DNA of 64,000 bases from the NCBI RefSeq assembly GCF_002105155.1, contig NW_019029006.1, positions 248,001-312,000 of the forward strand. The letters run 5' to 3'. The position numbers and the translations under genes are program-made. This document shows positions 31,871 to 43,822 of the stretch, piece after piece. The stretch's first letter is position 1, and each line of letters starts with the position of its first letter. The notes under the pieces are model-generated. The model was not told the DNA's origin and ran no database searches. It was given only the letters and a program-made list of their open reading frames with translations. Source of the stretch: Lobosporangium transversale. Lineage: Eukaryota; Mortierellomycota; Mortierellomycetes; Mortierellales; Mortierellaceae.

Positions 31871-33736
31871 AAGCAGAACCTGACCAAGGGACAAAAGTTA
31901 GTTTTCCAGGAGGATGAGAAATGCTGAGTTCGCCAAGGGAGTAAGTCTCCAGGAGTATGGAGCGTGGCTTATACTATATATACTTATGACTGTTACTCTG
32001 AATAGATTTAATGTCCAAATAAATGGCCGTTAGTGTTTTTTAAACCCATTAGAACAAATATTTTTAAAATCAACATAATAAAACCTAAAAGAAGATGTCA
32101 AACCTTTGGCTACCGATCCTTCTTCGCTGGAGGAAAAGTGCATACGAATCTCACTGAAAAATTCAGGGCGGAAACGAAAGATCCGCCGACTTGGGTGATG
32201 CAAGACCAGAGTTGATCAGAGGGACCAATACAGGCTTCTCCAGTACCTCTGTGTGCTTTGCCAGCCAAAAAATCTAACGAGAGAGGTGTAGAGGGGCCCT
32301 TCCTTACAATCTCCAATTTTTTTTATTCCCATCATGCACAAACATCAAAGGAGCTCTTAGACTATTTAACTCTGACGACCCACAAATCACAAAAATAAAC
32401 AGAATCAGATTAAATCAGATATCAATACTTAATTCATCTTTACGGAGCCAGCTAGAAGCGGGTCTGCGCTCAGGATTAATATACACGATACAGTATTTAT
32501 AAATGTCATGATGTATTTCACAACCAGTCGGAGAAGATCACCGCTAATGAGGTGAAAAATGATCCACTATAATTAATACACGTGAGTATCACCAAGCTTT
32601 TCTCATTCATTACTTGAGAAAGAGAGACACACCAGTAAAAAATATTATTTGGATTAGGGTATGAAGGTTGGGCTGAGAAACAATGATCAAGGTGATTTGA
32701 CATCGTCTCTTCCAAAAAGAATGTACACACCAAGGCCATGATAATAAAGTATACATGTTAGGGACCATGGTACTAAGCTTTTTCAGATGTAAAAATATAA
32801 TCTTATGAGGGCCGGGAGAATGTATTCACCCTTCTTAGAGCATTCATTTAAGTATCCTTGTTCCCATAGACACATGCCTCTAACTTTAATCTTTATTTGA
32901 GCTTAGTTAAAGATCCCTTTAGCAGCCCTGTAATCCAATAATCCACCAATGAGTCTCGATTCCTTCACAAGAAATAGGATCATTCAATCTTGCAACACAT
33001 GATATATATGATCAAAGTATAGGTTACAATTGTAGTTTTGGCGTAGGACAGAACCCTAAAGGTACTCTCACATTCCTACTATCGCAAGTAATCATGTTAC
33101 CGTGCGGCCTTACTGGCAATAACAATAAAGAGATCGTTTTGGTTTTCAGTTTAAACAACGATGGCAGCTTGATAAACTAGTTTAAGTGTCGTTATCAAAC
33201 AGGGATTCGTGTATATTTATCACCTGAAGACAACACTCGCTGAACAGAAGGCGCTCCTTGATGAACCATAGTGAAAAGAAGGAGTACAAGTATAAGTTGC
33301 TTTGAGTAACACGAAGGGAGGCTGGGTAGATGAACTTCTGTACCGCTTGGTCCTCTTCCTTAGTCTATTTTTCAATAGATGTTTAAGAAGGTTGGTTAAA
33401 TATTATTTTTACCACTTTTGTCGAGGTACCTGTCACCAATGTTTTAAATTCATCAAGAAAGACCATAGGATCAGAGAGGATAAAGGTTGTTTGATGAAAT
33501 GGCGCAGGAAAGTCATGAAGGAAATGTTTCGAACAATGACGCCAATTGCTCACTCAAAAAAACATACGTGTGTACATGTACGTTTTTTTCTCTGACAATT
33601 TAGGCTGACTCGACACTCGACTGAATGATTACAAACAGAAAGGAGAACCGCTGTTCGCGCTCTCGCGCGATTAGAAGTCTGACTATGTGTCACTCCCCTC
33701 AGTTCTCAGTCCTTCTGCCCCCTCCTTCCTGCGTTC

Positions 33737-33770
<34 letters not shown>

Positions 33771-34881
33771 TTTGCAGCCACAACCCCCCCTTCTCATGCT
33801 GTATAGGAATTATATTTGAAGAGACAGTTGAGGCATATTCTCATTCGTCTAAATGGTAATTGTTGTTGCTGCTGTTGATATTGTCAATGCATTGAGAAGA
33901 GATGAAAGTAAGCTTTTTATTTTATTTTTGTTTTGTGTGTATGTGTGCATATTTTTATCAACAAACAGGACGGACAGGTCAGACAAGACAAGAGACGTGG
34001 AAAAGAAATCTCTACTTTGCTGTTTACCTTTATCCTGTTTATTATTTTACTTTATTTATTCTTAAAAGTTGAATTATATTTTTATTTTACTTCTTTAATA
34101 AAGCCGTCCGAAAGCATAAATGGGTGTCCTTTGCATTTTCATGTACATGAACGCTGGGGGCATGTCCATTTATTTCAATCATACTATTGAGTTCTTACTT
34201 TTTCCATTTCATTCTTCTCAATTCAACAGTAATAAACAATAACAGTTAACAGTGGTTCAGTAATCTGACCATGTTCATTCTCTTCAAAAATAAATGCTAA
34301 TTGAATAGGAATTTGAATAAGAGCGGGACACGGACTTGGACTCCTTCCTGCCTTTTGTTATTTGCTTACATGTACTTTTCATCCCAACAGGTTTCCATAG
34401 TTTTGCTGGACTGGGTAAAAATGTCCTCTCCTTCTCTTTCTCTCCTTTTGTACTCGCTCTTGTTCCCTTGATCGTCTCTGTCTCTCGTACATCTTCCCTC
34501 TTTCTCTCTTGTGCTCTTGTCCAACCATTAGCTTCTACTGAATTACAGCCACCTTCTCCTTTTTTTGTCTTTTATACTGTTAAACTAATCAATTTCATGT
34601 TGTTTTCTTCTTGACTTCATAGTATATAACTTGCCTTATATTCAACCTCTCTCGTTTCTCACACTCACATTCTAGGCTCCTTGCCTGCAACCCCATGCAT
34701 GCTTCTTTACTCGAGCATTGATGTCTATGCCCACTTATTATCCCTCTGTGTACTTCCTCGCCAACACCTCGATCCTTTTTACCTCAATCAGGCCGTGTTT
34801 GTGAACATTGCAACATTACATTACTTGCTCTGCTTCATGCCTTGAGCACAACCACGCTGTGACTGATCTTGGCGCACCAGT
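31870..34881. other. Intergenic region between ING and the Zn2Cys6 factor
   Basis: These two genes diverge, so this 3 kb holds both promoters. A run of about 31 A lies near 33739-33768. A 68-codon minus-strand frame (32110-32316) and a 97-codon plus-strand frame (33302-33595) have no recognisable domain. From about 34320 to 34870 the plus strand is strikingly pyrimidine-rich (TCTCTTTCTC and similar), as in strong fungal promoters and leaders of the downstream gene. Confidence 0.45.
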
Positions 34882-37800
34882 ATGAACCATCTCTTCCGCA
34901 ACGACTTCAACTCAAACAATTCCTCCCACTCTCCCGCACCCTCTGTTCCATATAGTGGAGGTAACGACAACACTGTTGGCGGAGGCAACGGCAGCACAAA
35001 CAGCTTTACTCATGATACACTTCGTCCACAGGGTTTAGATTATAATCACCAGCACCAGCAGCACCAGCAGCATCAGCAGCACCAGCAGTACCAGCAGCAC
35101 CAACACCAGCAGACATATCCATTCCAGCCATTACATTATCAGTCGCCCTACCAGCAACAACAGCAACAGCAACAGCAACAACAGCAGCAACAACAACACC
35201 ACCACCAGTCATATCCTTCCTACTCAAATCAGCATCAGTATCCACAGCAGCCACAACAAAGCCAACACTATGGCAGTCCTCCTTCTGAGGACCATCGTCC
35301 TTTAGATTCAGATTCATATAATAATTATGGCGTCCATTCCTCGCGCCGTGCTTCAAATGAGCGCGTGAACCAGGAAGGGCCCATCCGATCCCATATTCGT
35401 GGTATGTCCTCTGAGCATAGCCATCCCGTACGCTTCAATCCCAGTAGGAACTACAATGCGGAATCATCCGAGCATGGGACATTTCTCTCTCGACCTAAGG
35501 CACCAGGACTTCCATGCATAGCTTGCAACATGTCCAGAGCCCCATGTGATGGTGGCTCCCCCTGTCGCTCCTGCTTCGTTAACAGATTACGATGTCACTA
35601 CGAGGGCGATAACAATACGCGTTTCTTTGGAATCGATGCATTGCAACTAGATCACTCTCTGTCGTCCCAGCAGCAACAACAAGCGCATCAGCCACATCTG
35701 CAGCACATACACGACGACAATCACGACAATCACGACAATCATGACAATCGTGATTATCGTGATAGTCGTGACAATTTCTCCTCACATGCAGGTTCTTCAG
35801 ACTCCTTGTCGTCCCATCCCTCGCGTTCTCGCTCCAGATCAGATGACTCTATTTCTGGCTTGGGTTCTGGATCATCTGTTGGTGGCAGGAGTAATCATGA
35901 CCATTCATATCCACGAATCTCACCCATCATATCCCCTCCCGTAACTCTCTCTGATCAATCTTTGATCTCAATACCTCCATTTCAAGAGCTTAGTCACCCT
36001 GATAGAAACCAGCATAACAAAGTGACTTTACCTTCAATCTCGACCATGAGGCCGTCCATTGTACCCTTGTCTTCGGCTACATCGTCATCTACTACATCTC
36101 AGAATTCGCGATCTTCCTCCTCAGCCAAAACTAGTAACACGGCGTCACTTTCAAGGAACTTTCAAGCTCACAATAGTATGGAGCAAGTATTTATTTTCCT
36201 TTTTTTTTTTTTTTTTTTTTTTTTTTTCAGGACAGTTATTGTAGTACTCAAGCGGAGTCTTTGTGCTATCGACGGCGTCTGAACAACCATACTTACTTTT
36301 GTTATATTTCTATCCATTTTACTGTGTTGGAATCGAAGCAGAAAATGGGGTTGGTCAAAATGCGGGATCTTCTTCCAAAACCATCAATGAACGACTTATT
36401 CTTCCAGGGCAAAGATTATCTGGTTCTCGTGGTACCCAAGATAAATCGACCTCCAATCAGATCGGTTCTGGAATAGACAGCAGTGATACACCTGTGCGGC
36501 GGGTGCCTACAAAAAAACAGCTTCAACAGGCTCAGATACCAAAAGATCCGCTTTATTCCCTCTCTAGCGCTAGCATCCGGGCTCGTAAGAATGCTCTTGA
36601 AATGGAAAATATCCAACGAGCAAGCACATTATATACTGATTTTGTTGGCAAAATTAAGACTCTGTCTGCATCCGTGGTGAGTGAGTCCGAGATTGCAAAC
36701 AAAATTACAGCAACCTATCTTTCCGATAGCGTCATGTCCTTCAAGGGGACAGTTGCTAATATGGAGGAGCTTGGAGGAAGTGATCAAGATAAAGATATTA
36801 GCCCACCCTCCAACGATGATGAAGATCGTCAGTTGGATTCGGAAAAGGAGAGGCAAACAGGCTCCTCCAATGCTGAGTCTCCCTATAAGGGCAAGTCCAC
36901 AAACTCAGGCTCGAGGAATGGTTTTGGATCTGAACAGGGTTTGGACCGTATGGCCCGATCCGGGATGTTGCATAGCCTGATCCAACAATACTTCACGCTA
37001 ATTCATCCTCAGTTCATGATCCTCCATAAGAACCAATTCTTGGTTCGATTCTGGGCGCAGTATGGGCCCTTTCCGGAGGCCAAAGAGATTCATACGGGGA
37101 TCCTTCACCGTGCTAAGCCTGAGAATGTATGGCAAGGTTCCGTTGAGACTCGTAACAGCAGCAACGAACGAGATTCAACATGTTTAGGTCATGTTGATCG
37201 ACTCTTGCTATTAGCCATGTTGGCATTAGTATCTAGGCATATCAACGATCGGAGTATGCTAAAGAGTACTGCTGAAGACAGGCAGCGGCGATTGGAGAAA
37301 AGCTTTGTTCTTTTACTAGCCCAGAGTCATGGAACTGAAAGAGAAGCTCAATGCCAGGAGAAAGTACAAGAATCACGTTTACAGGATTTAATGGAAACAG
37401 ATGAGAATGGGGAGAGCGAGACAGGCGAGGACTTTGAGGACCGTGGTGAACAGTTCTTCCAGTGGGCATCCGAGCTTTTGAAGGCAGAGTATGAGGAGCC
37501 ATCACTTACGGTAATACAGTCCTTGCTACTGTTACGTGAGTATGCTGTCTTGGCTGGAAATCATTCCCAAGCGTATATGTATGGGGGAACAGCCATTACT
37601 ATGGCAATGGGTCTTGGGTGGCACCATGCTCACCTTTCTCAGGATTCGAGTCGTGAGGAGAGCCCCAACGTTGTTGGCCAGACGAGAAATTCTGCAGACG
37701 AACAGTTAGAGGAACAAAGGCTGAAAGAGAGAAAAGTGAATGATGAAGAACAAAAGATGTGTTGGTGGCAATGTTTCATCGTTGATCGATGGATGTCTGC

Positions 37801-38936
37801 AACCTACAATCGCCCAGTTGTACGTCTTTTTATTTTATTTTATTTTATTTATTTATTTATTTATTTATTTTTGTTATTACATCTTCGTTATCACATTTAG
37901 TCTGATTGGCTTCTATCTGTCACAATTCTAGAATATCCCGGTCCACATTTTTGACAAGACTCATCTTCGGCCTCTACCTAGGCTCAAGAAGATGTCGCAG
38001 GCGCCAGGAGGGGAAGGTCAACAAGGAAGCTTGTCGGTCTTGACACCAGAGTTTTGGCTAACGCCCAATGAGTCCGATATAGTTCCTCCAGAATCTCTGA
38101 AAAAGTCTGGGGACGTCGACATACAACTAATAGGATCCGGACCAACTACGACTACATCTTCTAATTTACCTGGAGGACAGTATCGAGCCAAGGCATTTTT
38201 TGACCAACAATGTCGACAAGCGTTGTTACTGGATGATATCCTGTGCTTCTTATCTTCTTGGTCTGACGATTTGTTTGTAAACTCTGCCGAGTTTGAGAAG
38301 CTTAGTGTAGCACTTGATGACTGGCAGCGGTCACTGGCCGATTGGCAAACTTTTCCACTCTCGGGTATTGTAGCCATGACGCCTTCCAAAAACAAAGGAC
38401 AAATGATCCCGGAAAATGAGCCCGGTCGCGGTCTCCCTGGGACGACATCGACGCTTGTCACCAATACCAACACAATAGAAGGCCGAGATGTTGTTCAGTC
38501 AACATTGCTTGGCATTACTTTCCATACAATCCGAATTTTGTTATACCGCCCTTTCCTACGGACTAACTTGCGCCATCCACCATGTTTGCCTGCCCGAGCT
38601 AGTTCAGTATGTGCACAATCGGCCAATGCGATGACTTCATTAGCAGAGTATCTGATGAACCAGACGGATTTGACGGTGCAGCCATGCTTGCTGATGCGTC
38701 ACCAGTTCCCGCTTGTGACAGCAGCCGGAATTCAACTTATGAACGCCAATCTGGATGATGAACCTCGACTGTCGACACCTGCTAAAATTAATCTACTGAA
38801 AACGATACGTATTCTTCGGGATGCAGATAGGTCGTCCTGGGGAGCCGGTGTCAAAGATGGGTTCCATCAAGTATTGCGTGAATTCTTTCCTACTCAGATG
38901 AAGCTAATGTACGATGGACTACCAAACATCGAGTAA
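34882..38936 (+). CDS. Zn2Cys6 (GAL4-type) transcription factor, Gln/His-rich
   Basis: Four exons, 34882-36186, 36231-36276, 36342-37819, 37932-38936, join in phase to 1277 residues. The N-terminus is disordered with long Gln and His runs (35053-35210). The zinc cluster is internal, about residues 212-237: C-IA-C-NMSRAP-C-DGGSP-C-RS-C-FVNRLR-C, exact Zn2Cys6 spacing. After another low-complexity region comes the fungal-specific transcription factor domain: LHSLIQQYFTLIHPQFMILH, YMYGGTAITMAMGLGWHHAH, and QKMCWWQCFIVDRWMSATYN continuing as RPVNIPVHIF across the last intron. The C-terminal third (KAFFDQQCRQALLLDDILCF onward) completes that domain. Exon 2 is only 46 bp and its two borders (T-run acceptor; GTCTGA donor) are the least certain part. 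Target genes are unknown. It probably acts in the nucleus as a dimer or monomer on CGG-type sites. Confidence 0.87.
36201..36227. repeat. Poly-T run used as polypyrimidine tract
   Basis: A run of roughly 28 T ends directly in TTTCAG, the acceptor of the 44-bp first intron of the Zn2Cys6 factor. It occupies most of that intron. Confidence 0.85.
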
Positions 38937-38983
38937 AGATGAAGAAATTGAAGATGTTCTATTCCCCACTGTCTTTTATCCTA

Positions 38984-39040
<57 letters not shown>

Positions 39041-39751
39041 TGTTATTGTTCTGATTTTGCTCTCATGATTTGTATAAACATGCATGCACGACTCTTTATT
39101 TTTTTATTTTTTGTGCTGTGCTGTTTTTCGTTATCCAACAGCCACAACAGAATGGCGGACTTTTTACACATGTTTTCCTTCAAGAGCTAGATGGCAAAGT
39201 ATGCAATGCATCCTAATGTATATACTATGCATGAAGTAATCCATGGATTCTCCATAATCCGATATCACATTGCAGTTGATACAACTGTTGTAAACAACGT
39301 CCCAATCAATTGCTGAAAGATCCATCAATGTGTTTTTTTTTTATTTTTTTTTTAATCAATAGCTTCGTTGTGGTGATGAGCATGAAATGAAACAAAAAAA
39401 AGGCTTACATTTTTTAGCTTGACCTCATGAGAGGAAAGAATGAAGGGCACAGCAATAATCTGTGGAAAATGCGCATGAAAATGAATACCAGTAAATGGGG
39501 ACCAAAAAAGAAAAAAAAAATCGTCTCAAATCCCCGCTTGTCTATTTGCTTCAAGTTCACACAAAACAATTCAGCCGCCCCTAATTCTCTTTTCTTTTTT
39601 TCTCTTCTCTTCTTTCTTCTTTTCCCTTCATCTTTTCATACATATATCGTTCTCTCCTTAGACTTTTCTTCTATACTCTCCACTCTACCCAATCCTCTCC
39701 TCATCTGTCATTATCCTTGTTAATCAACCATCCTTCACTTCATTAATAGCG

Positions 39752-39785
<34 letters not shown>

Positions 39786-39849
39786 TTTTTCTTTTTTTTT
39801 TTTGTTCCTGAACTAAGCATTCAATACCAATTTGTTTATTTATTTGAAA
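38937..39849. other. Intergenic between Zn2Cys6 factor and HAD gene
   Basis: Both neighbours are on the plus strand. This holds the 3' region of the factor, including an (ATT)n microsatellite, and the promoter of the HAD gene. The last 260 bp are pyrimidine-rich and end in a long T-run (39752-39803, with few interruptions) shortly before the ATG at 39850. Confidence 0.55.
38985..39041. repeat. (ATT)19 microsatellite
   Basis: Nineteen perfect tandem trinucleotides lie about 50 bp after the stop codon of the Zn2Cys6 factor, presumably in the 3' UTR. Confidence 0.95.
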
Positions 39850-40470
39850 ATGGTGCGCAATCAACGGAACAGCCCTCGCAAAGTGATTGCTGTTGACTTG
39901 GATGAGGTCCTTGCGAGGACATCGCTAGCGGTTGCAGAGTTCCACAACGATACATATGGAACAAAGCTTACGATGGACGATTTTATTTCGTATGACTATA
40001 CCAAGATCTGGGGCGGTACTCGTGAGGAATCGATTGCCAAGTGGAGGCTCTTTTTCGATTCACCTTACTTTCTAAAAGTTGAACCCGTAGAAGGAAGCTT
40101 GGAGACATTGAAGGTAAAAATATATATATAAAACAGGAACATACTTTGTAAACCACAACATTAAAGGAATGTGGCAAAAAAAAAAAAAAAAAAAAAAAAA
40201 TTAAACCGCGGAAAAAAAAAAAAAATACACGTTTAGATCAAGAGGGTGTTGATTGAATCAGAAATTTGATCTGCGCATTAGTCATTTGGGTTGATCCGAT
40301 TCTTTAGGATTGCTATACGAATGGAATTATGCTCATTTCAATTGTCAGATCCGAATAGGGAAAAAAAAAATAGTATATTCATGAATATCACTTGTTCTCC
40401 TCTTTTTTTTTTTTTTTTTTTTTTGCCGCCTAAAAAAGAAAAAAAAATAATGTCTAAAAAGTCTTGCCAC

Positions 40471-40506
<36 letters not shown>

Positions 40507-41667
40507 CTCCTCAAATCTCGGCGTTTTAGTTTAGTGATTATCACAGCACGGCAACAGTTTGTGGCGGATTTAACAAAAAAGTTTGTCGATCGTCATTTCC
40601 CTGGCATTTTTGAATCCATTTACTTTGCAAACCATTTCTTGACCGAGCAAGAGAAACTGACCTTCATCTCCAAGCCAAAATCTGTCATCTGTCGAGATGT
40701 TCACGCTCAACTCTTGATTGACGATTCATTAGAGAATGCAATCGAGGTGGCCAAGGCCGGTGTTCCGGTCCTTTTGTTTGATTTAAATGGAAAATACAAA
40801 TGGAACAAGTTACCAGAGGGGCAGGACATGTTGCCGGAAAAGATAACTAGAGTTCATAGTTGGAAAGATATCCAGGCATGGTTCCCTCGGCCCAGATCTC
40901 CTCTATCAACCTTGTGTTTGAGTAGAGATGATCAGGTTTCAGAGGAAGAAGAGGAAGGAGAAGGAGAAGATGACGGGAAGATTTCGGATTCTGAGGATGA
41001 AGAAATGGATGAAGATGAAATTCTGCAGCAGCAACAACAACATCTATATTATGGCCATCAGCATCATCGAAATATTGACTCGGATTCGGATTCGGATGAG
41101 GACGACATGATAGTTAAGCGAGAACAAGAAGATATAGAGGAGGAAGAGGAGGATCAGCATAGCGGTCGAACTTTGAGAAGGCGTAAACTCACGGCTGTGG
41201 ACTTCAGTAGCTCCGAAGAGGATGAGGATATAGATCTCAAAAATGGACGTGCTATTAAAGGAGATAGCATGGATAGTGACTTTGATCTTGAAAGCGGACA
41301 TGGAGTCCGTCACATTTCTCATGAGGAGCTGGAGCGATATCGTCATCAGCATGAGATCATGAATGTGAATGAATCAACTGGTATGGAGGTGGAGATGGAG
41401 ACGACTATAAATACTACAGCATCATTCGCACAGATCACTAGTCCTACAATGTCGACTACTACAACAACAATGTCTGGTCAGGTATCAATAGCAGCTGCAA
41501 CTGCGCTCGAAGTTAATTGCCAGTCCTTCTCTGAAGCCTCAGCAACAGTAACAATAGCATCGACATCTCTAGATGCCATGGCAGTTGAAGGGTTGTCGAT
41601 CAAGAGCCCTCCGCACCAGGTGGACAGTGCAATTAACATGGAGATGGAGGATGTTCCTCTTTCGTAA
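39850..41667 (+). CDS. HAD-superfamily phosphatase (5'-nucleotidase-like) with acidic disordered tail
   Basis: Two exons, 39850-40113 and 40507-41667, phase 0, 474 residues. The catalytic part is residues 1 to about 200. Motif I is VIAVDLDEVLART (nucleophile Asp and general acid Asp). Motif II is VIITAR at the start of exon 2. Motif III/IV is LLIDDSLENAIEVAKAGVPV with paired aspartates, preceded by a conserved KPKS lysine. The small cap after motif I and the motif spacing match cytosolic/mitochondrial 5'(3')-deoxyribonucleotidase-like HADs. Substrate is not proven. Residues about 210-474 form a long Glu/Asp/Ser-rich then Ser/Thr-rich tail absent from the enzyme family, suggesting regulation by partners or phosphorylation. 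I chose ATG 39850 because the frame upstream starts from a non-ATG codon. The 393-bp intron is packed with homopolymer runs. Confidence 0.85.
40114..40506. repeat. Homopolymer-rich intron of the HAD gene
   Basis: The intron holds an A-run of about 26 (40175-40200), a shorter A-run (40212-40224), a T-run of about 24 (40400-40424) and a T-run of about 28 ending in the acceptor TTTTAG (40476-40506). Confidence 0.85.
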
Positions 41668-42028
41668 CGAAATTGCATTTGCTTATGTCTTTAACTCCAA
41701 TCTTTTTCTTTCTTTCTCTCAAAACATAATCTTTTGTTCTGTTGTTCCATTGTTCCTAAACTATAGATACCTGGCATTTTTCAATTAAAGTACACATAAA
41801 CATTCCAGAGATTGAAATTTTTTTTTTTTGTTATTTTTTTTATTTGGGTACAGACAAAAAAAAAAAAAAAGACAACAATATGCAAACAAAAAAGACAAGC
41901 AGGCCAACATTTTTAACAGAAGTTGATTTTTCGAGTGAGGTGGGGGATAAATTACACGGCTAGATGGAAGAATGAGAAAGGAAGAATGAATATGGCCTGA
42001 GGAAGAGAAAAGCAGAAAAAAGCAAATG
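41668..42028. other. Convergent 3' region of HAD gene and bZIP gene
   Basis: The HAD gene (+) and the bZIP gene (-) end facing each other. The region carries T- and A-runs (41819-41829, 41856-41870) and no coding signal. Confidence 0.6.
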
Positions 42029-42556
42029 TTAATACCGTACACCACCGCTCGAAACGGCCGATCCAGCGGTCGCGGCTGTAGATGGAATGGACATGCGAGT
42101 ACCACCACCGGTCTGCATATGAGCTGGTAGTGATCCGCGTGATCCGTTTGAAACGTCGCCGCGAGGATGTGATGGGTGGGACCCTGATGGTTGTGAACCA
42201 GATGCTCCTCTTGATCCATGTGACATACCACTGTGACTATGGTTGTGACTATGGTTGCCAGAAGAGACACTGATCGTCTCAGGGAATACGCCGTTGGCTC
42301 TGGCCACTGGGCAATCTTTGTGGGCCAAGAGCAAAGCCTTGAGATGAATGATTTCGTCCCGAAGAGCCGCAGTTTGTGTCTGAAGGTGCTCATTGTCTGT
42401 AGTGAGGTATTCTACTTTGGCCTGCAAATTGGACAGCCATTGCTTCTTGCGTTGGCGACACTTAAGTGCAGCTATCATCATACAACGTCGGAGAAAAATG
42501 TACTGTCCGTGTGAGCATTCAATGCCATCATTCAGCACTCTTTATTTTCTCCGCAA

Positions 42557-42588
<32 letters not shown>

Positions 42589-43822
42589 CCTTTACCTTGA
42601 CGATTACGTTCCAAAAAGTTTCTTCGTTTCTCTTCTTCATCCATTTTGTCATCAGTGGCGCTTCGCTTCTTGCTTGATCTTTCGTTTGACGGCTTTGATG
42701 AGCGCTCAGAATCATCACTATGCTCCTCTGAAGTCATCCTGCTACGCTGAGCACTGCCCTTGGATGAAAACTGCTGCTGAGCAGTGTTACCCACTGGCAT
42801 CCCAGTAATGTTTGGCTGAGATGACTGCTGATGTTGATGTGGTGGTTGCTGACCAGGGACGAGATGGGCATTCCCGTCAATGCTCTCCCGCTTAATCCAC
42901 ATCTCGCGATGTGTCGCCTGAGCTTGGCTAAGCAGATGGAGATTACCATACCCATTTGGATTCTCAAGATGTTGCCCACCATGTGGAGCCATATAACGGT
43001 CGTTCATAGGCGTTTGGCTGTTGGGATGGCCAAAAGACTGGGGGTGTCGCTGCTGAGCAGGGGCTCCATGCTGAGAAGGCATTTGTGTTACTGGTGGCTG
43101 TTGGTTATACATGGTAGGTGGAATAGGTCCTCCAGTCGTAGGCTGGATCAACGCAGCGCTATTACCGGCCATACTCACGAATGGGAAGCCGTTTTCGGCA
43201 ATGGGTGCTCCAGAGGTATACATGGTGGAGATAGGTGCTGTGGTTGCTGGGTAGGCTGAACTCAATGGGAGACTGGTCGCAGTCGTCTTTTCAAACACGA
43301 CAGGTTCCTGCGGTCCCTCCAGCATGGAGGGTGAAAGGGGTCCCATACGGAGGGAAGGTTTGTCCCATCCAAATTGATCTGTGTTGGGCGCCAACCGATT
43401 AGACATGGAGGCAATAGGCGGTAAGACAGTCTTAGATGATTCACTTGTGGATTCCACCGCGCTGTTTGTTGTTGTTGTTGTTGCTGATCCTAAAAAGCTC
43501 TGTTCAAATGGGTTGGGCTCCATATCCAATTTCGAGCACGCTTGGATATATTTAATACCAGCGCCATCAACAGGCGCAGTCGCGAGCTTGTCTGATTTAG
43601 TATCGTCAGCTGCAGTTGTGACAATCAATGGAATGGAGTTGGTAGGTGCCAATGGCACATCTAGCCATCGAAGCAAAGTATTATTGAGTTAGATATAACA
43701 TACAGAACATCAAGTGTTTGTAATATTACGAAGTAATGAAGTTGTGAGATAGAGCCAGTCATACCTGCAAGACTATTGTTACCAGGACCGAGATCCGTGG
43801 AGAGCGTTCCAACTGTTGTCAT
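42029..43822 (-). CDS. ATF/CREB-type bZIP transcription factor (Atf1-like)
   Basis: Three exons, 43822-43765, 43660-42596, 42471-42029, all in phase, 521 residues. The start ATG at 43822 gives MTTVGTLSTDLGPGNNSLAD. Near the N-terminus is KLDMEPNPFEQSF, the short block shared by fungal Atf1/Atf21 proteins and needed for their stress-regulated activity. The middle is Pro/Gln/Ser-rich. The basic region is ERNRQAALKCRQRKKQWLSN, split by the last intron inside NRQ|AA; the NxxAAxKCR signature is that of ATF/CREB factors. A leucine zipper follows (LQAKVEYLTTDNEHLQTQTA onward, four heptads) and then a Gly/Ser/His-rich tail. Such factors bind CRE sites as dimers downstream of the stress MAP kinase. 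The intron 42472-42595 contains a run of about 28 A on the coding strand, right after the donor. Confidence 0.93.

Noticed and set aside
32110-32316. A 68-codon minus-strand frame with TGEACIGPSDQLWSCITQVG, which looks protein-like.
   Set aside because: It has no recognisable domain, no signal sequence and no splice partner, and the opposite strand is equally open. It could be a mobile-element scrap but I cannot support it.
35006-35356. A long minus-strand frame rich in Ala/Val/Gly opposite the Zn2Cys6 gene.
   Set aside because: It is the antisense shadow of the CAG/CAC/CAA repeats coding for Gln and His.
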